This document shows, piece after piece, positions 1 through 11,330 of a DNA stretch of 64,000 nucleotides. The translations under genes and the position numbers were made by a program. The stretch covers positions 9,047,426-9,111,425 of the forward strand of contig NC_051048.1 of NCBI RefSeq assembly GCF_904848185.1. The letters are read 5' to 3'. The number at the start of each line of letters is the position of its first letter. Within the stretch, counting starts at the first letter, position 1. The notes beneath the pieces were generated by a model, which saw only the letters and a list, made by a program, of their open reading frames with translations, made no database searches and was not told where the DNA came from. The stretch comes from Acanthopagrus latus. Lineage: Eukaryota; Chordata; Actinopteri; Spariformes; Sparidae.

Positions 1-356
1 CCTGTTGTGTCATCTCCCTGATGAGGGGGAAAAAAAAACAGGGAGTGTGAAATGCAGCCCATTTGATTGAGGGGAAAGGAAGGCAAATCACGACCGCAGA
101 TTAATGGCTGGAATGTGTAAATGCCTGCAGGCCCTCTGAAATATTCATCCTCTTACATCACTCAACATATCCACAGATTATGTCCGATAATCAAGAACAT
201 ATTCATTGGAAATCGTTTTCATGGTTAGAAAAACAGCTCTCAGCAGCCATTACCACATGGAGCAGAGCAAGGATTCAACCTGCTTTCTAATGTAGGCTAC
301 AGGCCTCTGAGGGCCGGTGTGTTCACTTCAATTAACATTAACTTGAAGTTACACTG
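1..356. other. Unique CNE-like sequence, no gene
   Basis: No sustained reading frame and no repeat structure. The sequence is unique-looking, with homeodomain-type cores (ATTAATGG, CAATTAAC) and runs such as GAAATATTCATCC typical of constrained vertebrate non-coding DNA. It ends at a poly-T run (357-371). The conserved status is inference from texture only. Confidence 0.3.
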
Positions 357-479
357 TTTTTTTTTTTTTTTAAAGACAGCAGACAGCATAGCAATGCTGA
401 TTTTATACAACTGAACACTTATGTTGCTTTGGTAAAGTTTGCATTGGTAGGCCCACATATACTACTTTGAGCAGCAGAA

Positions 480-1780
480 GCTAGATGTTTCAAACACTTT
501 TATTATTTCAACTGTTCAATGTAGCTTGGTGTATTTCAACATTCGATCCATTAGCCTACTTCTAGCTACCTTTTCCAGTTACATTCATCTTCAAACCAGT
601 TATGCTACTTATCATATTGAGCTATACACTAACATGTACACTAACATTTCAACTGTATTTCCATTAGGCTATTCAGCTATCTAGTTACCAAACTATTCAA
701 CAGTTTACCAACCACTTTTTTACAAAATATTTTAATATCTTTTAGCTTTATTTATTTTATTTTTGTTTACAATTTATCTGTGACTTGCCTATTCCAGCCA
801 TTTATCCATTTGGCTACTTTTAGCTTGGCTAACTCTTTCAATCCTTTTATCTATACATTTTAGCTTACTAGCTTCTTAATGATCCATTATTTTTCACCTA
901 ACTGTTCTGACTATATTTCCTTTAGGCTACTGAGCTATCTTTCCAATAATTTACCCATAGCTTTTAGCTACATATTCAACAGTTTACACAGTTTCATGGA
1001 CTGCTTTTATACAACTATTTTAACATACTTAAGCTATCTTTATGAACCATTTATCAATTTGCTTACGTATTCATGCCATTAATTCATTTGGCTGCTTTCA
1101 GCTTCTATTCCAATTATTATCTACCCGCTTTTTACTATCCATTTCAATCGTTCATCCGTAGGTATGGAGACTTTTTCATTTATCTATCACTTTAGCTAAA
1201 CATTTCAACAGTATTTCCAGTAGGCTGATAAGCAATTTATTCTGACATATTTTATGCTGACTTTTAGCTCCCTATTCTACAGGTTATCCACTATTTTAAT
1301 ATCTTTTTGCTGCCTTTTAAAACCATTTATCTGTTAAGTAACTTTTCCATCCAACTTTTGCTAACTATTTTAATGATTTATCCACCTAATTTTTGCAAAC
1401 TATTTCTACTGTTATCCACTATTTTAGCCAAATAGCTTTTTTTTCAATTGCCCATTACTATTCCATTAGACTGCTATGATATCTATTATAATCATTTAGG
1501 TATTACTTACAGCCAGTGATTCAACAGTTATGTCAGCTGTTTATCCATCACTTTTAGCTATCTATGACAACCATTAATACTTTTTTTCTAGCAATCTATT
1601 CCAAGCCAGACCAGTTTCATGTATATTGTCTATAACTCACACATAATCCCACATTTGTAAGTAGTAAGTAGTACTATCCTAGACCCCTAATGCAAATAAT
1701 GCAAGAAATTTCAGTTCAATTTCAATCCATCCACTTTTGGCAAACTACCTTTTAGCTTATAATCATCCAGTTAAACCTCT
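480..1780. repeat. Decayed tandem repeat array, period about 250-300 bp
   Basis: The phrase TTTCCATTAGGCTA..AGCTATC recurs at about 658, 916, 1214 and 1460 (spacings about 258, 298 and 246), with a partial copy near 545. Between these, shorter phrases also recur many times: CATTTATCCA, TTTTAGCTA, CAACAGTTTA and TATCCACTATTTTA. The strand is strongly pyrimidine-biased. Copies have diverged by many substitutions and indels, so this is an old satellite or minisatellite-like array and not a recent one. The 67-codon frame at 879-1082 is a by-product of the array. Confidence 0.7.
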
Positions 1781-3540
1781 CTGCTCGCTTGGTAATTAGT
1801 TTTTACACACCCTCAGTCAGTTTTTATCCAGTCGATTATACTTTTTCAAATTACTTGGACTATAGGATCTTACTTGCGTATTGCCTGGCAAGATCTGAAG
1901 TGCCTCCCGAGGTAAGTGCCGTGAAAAATGTAAGGACCCTCTAATTTCAACAGCCCAACAGTCCAACAGGTAACAGTCACTTAGACCTGAAGAATGTGCT
2001 GTTTAAATTGTCAGTCAGCCAGCGACAGGACGACATACAGAATTTCCCTTGAATTTAACTTGAATTCCAAGTGGGACGTCTGACACCAATGTCACCGCTC
2101 CACCTGGCTTGAGCGTCTGCTGTCACCTTCGGGGAGCGAGTTGAGCCTCTGCCAGAATGCCTATCAGCCAAAAACCGTCGTTAAGGCCAGAGAACAGTTG
2201 CGAGCGGCCAACTTTTTATCTCTGCCAAGACCATTTTTGTATGCGAGCGTCTCTTTTTTTTTTTTCCGCTTCAGCTGCTCTTGCTCCTCTTGCCTCTTTC
2301 TTTTTCTTCCTTCCTTCTCTTCTCACCTCCCTCCATCCTCCTCACCACCTGTCCCGCATCCGCTGAGATTGAGTGTGAAGTTTCTCACTTTTGTCACCGA
2401 GACAAGGGATCGGGAGTGGAGCGCGGGCTGTGTACGTGCGATTGGTCGCCCCGTGCCAGAGACTTGTGGGGTCTTCGAGCCTGCTGGACCTCCCATTTCC
2501 CCCACCAGTCGCCCTGTCGCCGCACTGAAGTGGGGTCCATCTGCTGAGTGTCTGTGCGTCTGCCTTCCCAACCCACACAAGGACCTCTCACTATGCCACA
2601 AGTTCACGGAGAGTGCAAACCAAATGGAACACATCTTGTGTTCGACAGATGGACTTTCTTAGTTTAAGAAAAAAAAAAAAAACATAGGTTACAACTTTTC
2701 CGGAGTTACTACGTGATTTGGCTGAGGGAAGGAAAATGTTAATGAACGCTCTGCATTTCATCAAGCGCACGTGTGTGCGGGTGTCATTTGCGGTTCAGAC
2801 GCCCAGGCCAAGAGCGCAGGACAAATTTGCAGGAAGCGACGAGTGATTTGAGAAATGACAGACGGGGTCAGTCTCCTTTTTGTAGTTCCGTCATCTGTTC
2901 CAGCCAAAGAGCGCCAATCCTTCACAATATCGTGACCTGGAAACCGCCAGGCAGCATCTCATCCAAGTGGTGGGTGAGAGGTGGGAGTGAGACAAGAGGG
3001 GGGAGGGCCGGCATCTGAACACCATTAACTCTTTATGTATTGTTATTCAGCACACAGTTTATTCTCTTGTGTCTGGTCGGGGAGCCTGGGGGGAGATAAC
3101 CAGAAGTTATGTGACCGGGCTGTTGATGAGCCTCAGCAGCACAAGCGGAGTGTTTAGTATTAGTTTACTGGGGTCTGGGGGGAAAAAAAAAAAAAAAAAG
3201 GAAGGAAATAAATGTTGTGTGGTTCGGTGCTGCTCTACAAAGGTATATAGGGGTATAAAAGTGAGTTTGTTAAAAGAGGAGAGCTCTGAAGATAAACGAG
3301 GAGCAAACAGTGCTGAGGCTGCTTGTTTTTTGGTTTAGCAGGAATCAATCAAACCAATCGAGCAAGTTAAACCTTTGCGCCTGATGAATGCGATAGGCAG
3401 TCATTCCTTAGTCAGAGAGTCCCCGAGCCCACAGAGTAATGTCCTTTATAGAATCATGTGTTTCATCGTGGTGAACTTCGGCCCTTCCTTGCGTGCGAAT
3501 GACAGACCCTTCACGAGGACACCCCTGTCATATCATGGTG
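1781..3540. other. Gene-free interval, partly GC-richer
   Basis: 1781-2120 is unique and AT-rich. 2120-2660 is GC-richer and contains overlapping open frames on both strands (longest 173 codons at 2141-2662, plus strand). These frames carry low-complexity Ser/Phe/Leu stretches from a T/C-rich run, resemble nothing I recognise, and occur in several frames at once, so I read them as chance. 2773-3340 has short purine-rich and poly-A runs (3182-3199). No transposon ends were identified. Confidence 0.35.
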
Positions 3541-3543
3541 CGA

Positions 3544-3593
3544 TGTTTACTGTTTACCTGTTTACAATTAACTGTTTACCTGTTTACAATTAA
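3544..3593. promoter_or_regulatory. Cluster of five forkhead-type motifs in a 22-bp tandem duplication
   Basis: A 22-bp unit is repeated perfectly (3550-3571 and 3572-3593). TGTTTAC, the complement of the forkhead core GTAAACA, occurs at 3544, 3551, 3559, 3573 and 3581. FOX proteins are known to bind this core. Whether this duplication is bound or functional is inference, and a simple slippage duplication is the alternative. Confidence 0.5.
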
Positions 3594-4560
3594 CCTGCTA
3601 ACCTGTGGAATGTTCCAAACACTTTTTAGCTTAACACAACTGTTCTACCAACTCTGCTGTACCAACTTGTTTAATGTGTCGCTTTTTGACAAGTTTTCCA
3701 CTGAACTTAACGTTAAAATGATGAGCAAACTGTGTTTTATGTCCCCTTTTCCCACGGAGAATGTAGATGAACATCCACAGATATACTTTCTTCAGTAACC
3801 TATCAAAATTAAACAAGAAATAGTCGTCTATACATCCATGCTGACAGTGCAAACAGGAAGCGCTAACCGCTAATACTACATGAGTTTCGTTGTGAAAATG
3901 TTCTAGACTCAAGGTTTAGCCACCTCATTTCAACGTTATACCTCACGAATGCGTTCTCAAAGAATTGTGGAAAAACACTAGATCCAAAATTCTGAAAACT
4001 ATTGTTATCTCTATTGAATTCATCAACAGCTGAGGCAGTTAGCCGATAGCTGTTAGCATCAGAGTCCTGGGGCGTGTTCGGCTAATTTAGCCGATAGCTT
4101 ACGACTGAGCTAAACACACAGCAGGACTGCTCGGAGCAACGTGAAGCATTTAACACAGCGTTTAACTGAAGTTTAATGTAACAAGTGTACAGAAAATAAA
4201 TACTTAAGTTAATCAGCTGTCCTGTCCAGATCTGACTGAAGCCAGCAACTTCAACTGCATGCTTTAAAAAGAAATCCATAGTTTTGTTGAAGTGATATGG
4301 CATATTGCTCAATTCTCACTGGTTTCCAGCTCAACGAACATAGAAACATCACATCAATTCAAGTCTTAATATAAGCATGGAAAATATATGGTTTGCGTCA
4401 AAGGACTCCCCTTTGCTGTAAGTAATCACCAACGTGTTAGAAGCAAGGAAATGGGAAAAAAAGGTGTTGAGATTGACCGAGTATATACCTAACACCTAAC
4501 AGAGTAGTGAGAAAAACATACATATAACACTCAATTAAACTGCCTCTGTCTTTCAGAAAT
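3594..4560. other. Gene-free interval with probable old repeat fragments
   Basis: The phrase TTAGCCGATAGC occurs twice, near 4039 and 4088, amid AGCTAA/TTAGC-rich sequence of the kind often seen in old fish interspersed repeats. Element ends could not be defined. No credible coding frame is present. Confidence 0.3.
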
Positions 4561-4561
4561 A

Positions 4562-5057
4562 GTGATTACATCTTCCTTCTCAACGAGGAAGAGAGAGAGA
4601 GAGCTCTTTGTCTTCTGTATCTTTTGTTTCCTCTTTTATCGCATCAGCCTAGGTTTCAACTCCGCGCTGAACAAAAGAAGCCGACGATTAATTGAAGGCC
4701 TTTTATTAATCGTGTTCAATTTCATATCAGTCTCCAGGGAGGGAGATGTTACGATCTCGGTGTTTTGTCTCATTACGTCTCCCGTCCGTATCTGCTCGGC
4801 GCCGTGGTTAATGTTTATTTATTTGACTCGATGGGGTCTACAATGGAGGTAATGTGGAGATGAGAATGCACGCTTGAGTGGAGGGATTTGCAAAAAGCAG
4901 GACCTGTCAATTTTGATTAGCGCCACGGCGGCGCAGGTTCAGACAGACAAAGAGGGAGGAAAAACTCAGGGGACTCTTTGTTTCTTTACCCCCCCCCCCA
5001 AAACCCCTTGAAGGAAGTTCTTTTAAATCCTGGTTATACAGTATTTATTTCCTTATT

Positions 5058-5060
<3 letters not shown>
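4562..5060. other. CNE-like block
   Basis: Unique sequence with TTAATTGAAGGCC, TTATTAATCG and GTTAATGTTTATTTATTTGA phrases. The 96-codon open frame at 4562-4852 has the hydrophobic composition of AT-rich DNA and no recognisable domain, so it is not called as a gene. A C9 run lies at about 4991-4999. Regulatory character is inferred from texture only. Confidence 0.3.

Positions 5061-5100
<40 letters not shown>
5061..5100. repeat. (GT)20 microsatellite
   Basis: Twenty uninterrupted GT units followed by imperfect GAGTGAGTGC/ATGTGTGC. Dinucleotide repeats of this kind are very common in fish genomes and can adopt Z-DNA. Confidence 0.97.
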
Positions 5101-5103
<3 letters not shown>

Positions 5104-5500
5104 TGAGTGCATGTGTGCAGTCCAATTCAAAGTCAGATCCAATTTGTCATGCCTTTTTTTGTTTTTTGTTTTTTTTACACAATGGTCATTACGTCGCAAC
5201 AAATGCTCACCTGAAACTAGCATCGAGCTGGTGAGAGTGTCCTTTTGTGATTACTGCTTATGGAAGCGAAAAAAAAAAATAAAGCCCCCTCCAGGTGACA
5301 AACAAAAGTCCCATTTCTTCTTACGTTTTTTTTTTTCCGTTACGGTTTCTAATAACCTTCAAGTATTTTTTTCCGGTACAAAGATGCAATTACGTGGGAA
5401 ATGTATTGTGCACTTTTTCTTATTTATTTATTTATTTATTTATTTATTTTTTACTGCAAGCTCGGTTAAAAAAAAAAAAAAAACAAAAGAAAAAGAAATG
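5101..5500. repeat. Low-complexity A/T tracts including (TTTA)n
   Basis: Alternating T- and A-homopolymers (about 5155-5175, 5269-5279, 5326-5336, 5467-5482) and a run of about seven TTTA units at 5419-5449. No transposon ends are visible. The 170-codon frame at 5063-5575 is generated by the GT repeat and these tracts. Confidence 0.8.
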
Positions 5501-6337
5501 ATCGGAGCTAATGCAGCCGGATGCCCAACTCCTTCAAGTATGCCTATTAAGCTTGATGAATTGGAAGCGAAATGACTGGAATCCCTGCAGTGAACATATA
5601 AATAAGCCTCTCTCCGTGGGACAGTGGCGGAATGGGTCGGAGATTTATTGACAACTTCAGGAATGGGGGGGACCTTTTATTTTTTTTGGGAAAGACGGAT
5701 TCTGTTTAACAGTAACGTTTACTTTATAGTGTACTGTATGATGGTGTTTTATGTGGATGGTGTCGGTTAAAGTGGCTGGTAAAAGCTCTGTCTCTGCGAG
5801 TGTCTATTAATGAAAGGTAGATTTATAAGCAGCGGTGGAAGCTGTCTCCATTTACTTATATAAATGTAGCAATAGCAAGTCCTATGGAGCAGCAATGCAC
5901 TTTAAGCATTAAAGGAAATGGCAGTCGTTATGCAGAATGGATGGTGTCTTTATAGTATATTATATATAATGTATTATAAGAATATTTTAAGTATAATTTG
6001 AATGGTGTGGTTTGGTTCACCTGAAACGCACTGCTTCAGCTCCTGTCTCTAAAAGGCCCCCCACTCCTTATAACCACTTCTCCTCCGATTGGCCAGCTCA
6101 CACATGCCTGACCCTAACAGCAACAACGCTACAATTTGTACCCACAAAACTAGCTGCCGGGGGGTAAAATCACTCAAGTGTGTGACTCTGTGACGCAGTG
6201 TGAACCAGACGAGGTGTCTAGGGAGTGGGGTTTTCTGTGGGAGAGCTGGCGCTGACCTTTTTTTGACCTTCAAGATCTTTTTATATACATGAGAACAGAG
6301 AACACTGAAGGAAAGGAGAGACAAAGGCAGGAGAAGA
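5501..6337. other. Gene-free unique interval
   Basis: 5501-5660 looks CNE-like (AGCTAATGCAGCC, AGATTTATTGACAACTTC). 5660-6040 is AT-rich with an ATTATATATAATGTATTATAA patch near 5958. 6040-6330 is ordinary unique sequence. No gene found. Confidence 0.3.
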
Positions 6338-6684
6338 AACTTTATTCATCCCATGCTACCATAGGATGTACAGCACACTGAAACTTGCACTCTGCATTTG
6401 ACCCATCCCCGAGGAGCAGTGGGCAGCCATCGTACGGCGCCCATGGACCAACTCCAGATCTGAGCTGGCCAGTCCTTGATGAAGGGCACTGACCAGAGGA
6501 TTAACCTAATATGCTTTTTTTTTTTTTTTTTGATGGCGGAAGAAACAAGAGCAGCCGGGGGAAACAAGTACAAGGAGAGTGTGTAAACTTTTACACAGAA
6601 AGGTCCTGACCCAGGCAGGAGTTAAACCCAGGACCTGCTTGCTGTGAGGCAACAGTGCGAACCATTGAACCACTGTGATGCCCA
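6338..6684 (-). mobile_element. tRNA-derived SINE, minus strand
   Basis: Read on the minus strand, the element opens with GGGCATCACAGTGG and has a pol III A box TGGTTCAATGG (plus 6662-6672) and a one-mismatch B box GGTTTAACTCC (plus 6618-6628), about 34 nt apart as in tRNA promoters. The phrase around the B box (GCCTCACAGCAAGCAGGTCC) matches a very common fish SINE head as I recall it. The tail runs to GATGAATAAAGTTT at plus 6338. An internal A-rich stretch (poly-T on plus, about 6517-6532) looks like later expansion. The copy is old, and no clear target-site duplication was found. Frames on the minus strand here are accidental. Confidence 0.8.
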
Positions 6685-6835
6685 ATCACTGCAGCAGTGT
6701 GTTCATGTCAGCGCATGTGGGTAACTAACCCAGCCCTGCCATCTGATGCCGCTTCTGTCTTGTGTTTTTCTCTTACCCTATGATGATGGTGCTCCGTGAT
6801 GTTTACCTGCAGTAGATGCAGTAAATATACAGTAT

Positions 6836-8345
6836 ATTAAAGGGTAACTCCACCAGTTTTACACACTTAACTGCAGTGTTGGGAAAGTTTGCTTTCTACA
6901 TGAACTAGTTCAAAGTACAGTTCACAAATGTTAAACTGAACTAGTTCAGTTCATAGTTCATAATTCAAAATTGTGAACTAAGTTCACAGTTCCAAAAACG
7001 AAGTAGTTCATAGTTTGTTTGTTTTTTTTTTTAACAAATGTTGCTGTGAGCTATTATTTTTCTAAATTGTTCCCACAGCCCATATAGAACCACAGACAGC
7101 TATTATTTGATCAGTTTTAACACTGAAACTGCAGCTCTCTTACAATATTCTGCTAAACCAGGTTGTCCAGTTGAGGCTGGGAGATGAAGACAGCGGAGCC
7201 GCTACTGTACACTGGTAATACGATTTGGGTGGTAGAGGATCTGTTTTGGCTCACCGTTGCCGTGTCTTTTCATTTTTTATTCACTCACACATAAGGGTAC
7301 CTTGAAAGACTAGCCGGGTGCTTTAGTTCAGTGTGCCGTTTTAGGTTTGCTGTTGAAAGGTCTGCTGAAGTTTACACAAAGATCGGATATTTTCCACCTG
7401 GAACATCACTGACCTTTTCATAAAATTGTTTTAAGTAATCATAAATATCATCATCAATCATAGATGCTGTATTAATGGTGGAGGCAGGGTCTGTGGTAGT
7501 GCTGCTGCCTGCATTTGTTTTTGCCTCCATGCTTAGCACGTTGATGCGGGGGTGTGACTCTGTGGTGGCTGGTGTTGCCAGTGTTATGTCTGGTCAGGAC
7601 GAATTACTCTGTGTTCGTTTGGTAACTGCATGTTTGGTAAGCGGCTGTTTCTGTCTGAAATAGCTAAGTTTCATTGTGATCGAAAGTAAAGCGAGTTGCA
7701 TGCACAAACCTCTCGTCCAGCGTCCTTTTTATACACAACAGCCAGGTTGCGTGATATTCCGCTACATATTATGGCCTGGATACGGTGTGTTCTAGCCGGT
7801 TTTCGATGGGAAGGCTCGATGGAAATCTGGCTCGGTCTTGAACGAAGTTAAACTGTGGGAGCGCGCCGTTCACAAATGCCACAACACTGCTTAACTGTAT
7901 TGACAGGTCTTGGGGAGTACGGCGGCATGTGCGAAATAGCAGTCTACAGCCTTCTGTGTGACATATTATAAATTGCTTGGTACATCTGCTCCAGCGATGT
8001 CACCCAATGGCCAAGTTGCACTGTGGGTAATGGAGGCACAAGAATTTGAAAAAGAAGAAGTAAAATGTGAATATGTGGTTCTGCTGTATCGATTTGGACC
8101 ATTGTTTTTAACCTGTCCATAATGAGTCCAACAGTATGAGGACAATGCTGGACTTTTTGACTACGCTACCCTCTTCAGCCACTGAGCAACATCACTGGAG
8201 GGAATTTATCTAAATACAAGCAACTTCCTGCAGAGCCACAAAAGGCTTTACACTACTTTCTTCACATATGCAGTAGTACGCCCCAAGAACTGTAAACACA
8301 CTTTAAATATGTAAAATAAAAGGTGATTGTGGTTAAAAGATAGTT
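6836..8345. mobile_element. Patchwork of old transposon-derived sequence
   Basis: Starts with TTAAAGGGTAACTCCACC, a phrase I recall as a fish transposon end. It continues at 6885-7015 with dense repeats of GTTCA/TGAAC (for example AACTAGTTCA, TTGTGAACTAAGTTCACAGTT) resembling hAT-type subterminal repeats. Downstream sequence to about 8340 has no clear partner end, so boundaries are uncertain. No transposase frame survives. Confidence 0.4.
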
Positions 8346-8645
8346 ATTTTTCTCTAATTCCCCCATTCCATACCGCAACGCTTTGAGTTAATGGCCGGGA
8401 TTATTTTCATCTACATTCTTGAGGGGAGAATCCTCCATAGCATACCTTCAAATGAAGAGTTAATCAATCAAAAAAAAATAAAACTTGGTTGGGAGTCACA
8501 GACTGTCTTTCTTAGATGAAGCCCCAGGAGACGGCGCTGTGACTGGCAGCTTGTTGGATAACGTCTCTTCCTCATGGTTAATAGACTGTGAGATGATGAT
8601 GATCAGGGCCCAGTGGCATTAAGTATCCTTTTACCTCGCTTGAGC
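8346..8645. other. CNE-like sequence
   Basis: Unique sequence including a GATGATGATGATCAGGGCCC stretch near 8594. No repeat ends and no credible frame. Confidence 0.25.
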
Positions 8646-8669
8646 CTCTCTCTCTCTCTCTCTCTCTCT
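8646..8669. repeat. (CT)12 microsatellite
   Basis: Twelve uninterrupted CT units following TGAGC. Confidence 0.95.
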
Positions 8670-9918
8670 GAGTGTTTTGTTTTTCCCCCCTGTCCTCGGG
8701 GTACTCTTGTATGGGTGCCTCATAGAGTTTCACAAATATAATCCCTAGTCAGGAGTTTAGTTTTAGTTTTTTTACATATTATCTTTCATGATAATTTTGG
8801 CCATAGCACTTGAGCTGAGTTACTATGGAAACTGCTGCCTATTCCAAAAAAAAACAAAAAAACACTTAGTAAATGCCTCGATTATTTCACGAACAGCTCA
8901 ATAACTCAAATTTTGCATGTGCACGACTTGTTTGACTGATCAGCCGGAGAAGATTCCGGTCCATTACTGCTTGAGTTAATTAATTAACTTCATATAAGGA
9001 CAATTAATGGAGGATATTACACTCTTTTGTGAAGGCAGTTCGGCTCTAAACTCAGGTAATGAGTTTGTGGACCTCTGCCACCAGCTGCTCGTCTCTGGTC
9101 TACAAAAGAGTTTCGTAAGACTTCCCAAGGTAATCCGACTTAGTTAAAATGCCGGGGACTTTGATTATGAAGAACAAAAAGGGAAAGGGACAGGTGGGGG
9201 GGGGGCAGCATTGTTGCATGGTTCCCCTTCAATTAGATTTAGCTGTAATTGAACCCCTGGGGAAGCACTGATCGTCACAATAAAGTGTGGCATTACCTCA
9301 AACCGGATTTAGTGGCAACATGATCCTCCACTGCTCTAGGTGAGACATTTAATTAAGTCCCATTGCTTTTGCAGAGCAGCCATATAACTGAATTAACAGT
9401 GCAGGGACCCACCAGGCATGCGTTCGCTCACTCCGTTCGGTGTCTCCGGCATACAGTGCTTTCTTACCCCGCCGAGCAATAACAACAAAGGGATTTGCGA
9501 GCATGTGCACGTGCGAATGAGAAAAAAGGTCAGAAACATCACAACAACACTGTGACTTTTAATAACGACACGAACGCAAGAATGAAACACACGAGCTGCT
9601 TTTGACGTCCGAACGTCTCGGGACAATCTCGCAATCGTCACCCAGCTGAGAGTGTCAGCAGCCTTGATCGACTCACCTTATTGATGTGTACCCAGATTTG
9701 TTCACGGTGCAATGAAGGGCAGCTTTTTCTCAGGTCGGTGGCGTCAGTATTTGGCATGAATCAGGGCACGCCTGACAACACCTGGAGCCTCCATCTTCTA
9801 ATTACTGCCAGACAATGAAATGCCGTACGTGTCCCTGCGAAGGCGCCGGCCCATGGCAAAGGACCCTGGGACCTGCGGGAGGATGACTCCGTCCCTTTAC
9901 GGCTACACACCATCTCAC
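8670..9918. other. CNE-like block
   Basis: Long unique stretch with many constrained-looking phrases: TGACTGATCAGCC, the TTAATTAATTAA palindrome, ACATTTAATTAAGTCCC near 9346, and AATTAACAGTGCAGG near 9391. 9440-9900 is GC-richer and also unique. Frames here (minus 9393-9641, plus 9820-10083) show no domain. Interpreted as a candidate cis-regulatory cluster, by texture only. Confidence 0.35.
8975..8988. promoter_or_regulatory. Palindromic homeodomain-type site
   Basis: GTTAATTAATTAAC is a perfect 14-bp palindrome containing overlapping TAAT/ATTA cores in both orientations, as bound by paired or dimeric homeodomain proteins. Occupancy is unknown. Confidence 0.4.
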
Positions 9919-9938
9919 CACACACACACACACACACA
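9919..9938. repeat. (CA)10 microsatellite
   Basis: Ten CA units followed by A-rich sequence. Confidence 0.95.
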
Positions 9939-11330
9939 AAACTTTATTCTCCCCCTATGTGTTGCCTTGCAAATGTTACGCAGTAGCACATTGCTGTTGG
10001 TCAGTTCATCACATCGGTGTTACAGTGAATGCATGTGTTGTGTTAAAAGCTCCGACAAGAATTTAGTTTTGCATTCAGATTGAATAAAAAAAAAGTTGTG
10101 TGCCTCCTTGATGAAAATGTCAAATTTTGAATTAACATTTGAAAAAAATGAATAGTTGTTTTTATTTATTTATTTTTTTTTCTTCTGACAGCTCTACCTG
10201 TCAGCTCTTCCAAAAAAAAAAAAAAAAAAAAAAATTCCTTTCTCCACTAGATCTGATTCTGCTCATAGAGTAAAAGGCTTTGGCTGCCCATTGGCATGTG
10301 GCTGGATTCCAACCAGGGATATTTTGGGTGCTTCTTGAGGACTGGTAAATATTTGTTCATGAAGCTTGGTGAACTAGTCGGAGACTGTATAAGAGAGGAG
10401 AAAGGCCATGCAAAGCATTTTGAATAGAAAAGTCTCTAACACCACAAAGGGCCTTTGTACTGTACGTGACATATACAGCAACCTTCTTCATAAAAGCCAA
10501 TTGTCTGCTATATCAGACAATAAAACATACTAGACAGTCTTGTTGTTGCATTCACGCGAGCACACAAGACTCATGACAGTCTCGGAGGAGGCATGGAAGA
10601 GGAAGATTTCGTGCTAATTCACAGGAGTAGAAAGAAGAGTGAGGTTATTCAAAGGTGAGACATCAGACTCCTGATTGAGCTGTTAAAGGAGATGGCGTTG
10701 TGAAACTGCGATCATGCGTGCTATAAGTTTAACCTGTGGGGGGGAAAAGGGTTTCAAAACCTTATTTTGGCACAAATTGATCAAACTTTGTCACTATTTT
10801 TGTTTTGTCAGATTTGTTTTCTGCACATGCAGGTTTGGTACCTTGGCTCTCTCCATTCGCTTAGATAGGGGCCTGGGTATTGTTAGCCTGAAATAACTGC
10901 TGGGGGCATCACCAAGATGGGTGCCGATTGGCAAGACTTGCCTGAAAATGCTTCAAAATAGTGACTATACCCATGGGGTTAGTTGATAAAACTGCCATAG
11001 CCAGTGAGCAATCAACAATCCCAGGCTTGCCCCAACCAGACACTGTATCTCCAGGAGATTTTCTCTATGTCAGCTCTCTAACCTCCAGGCATTTCATTCA
11101 CCATTGTGCACAATTTTGTTCAAGCCAACAAGCAAATGGTCGAATGGCTAATGGTCACTTAGCAACCTTGTCATCATACACTGAGGTGACAATAACTTGC
11201 CACAGTATCAGACTGTTTTCTGATCTAACACACCCTCAGCATACTGCAGTGAACCTGATTTGAGTGACCGATCTCAGCAAAAAGCAAAAGACCACAAGAC
11301 AGGAAGAGGTAAAAGTTAAGTTTATAATTC
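9939..11330. other. Gene-free interval with poly-A tract
   Basis: Contains T-rich sequence at 10158-10185 and a pure A run of 23 (10212-10234). 10250-11330 is unique-looking without recognisable element ends or domains. The open frames at 10714-10896 and 10961-11263 are short and featureless. Confidence 0.35.

Noticed and set aside
2141..2662. 173-codon plus-strand frame
   Set aside because: Low-complexity Ser/Phe/Leu content, competing frames on both strands, and no homology, splice context or domain.
5063..5575. 170-codon frame
   Set aside because: Runs through (GT)20, homopolymers and (TTTA)n.
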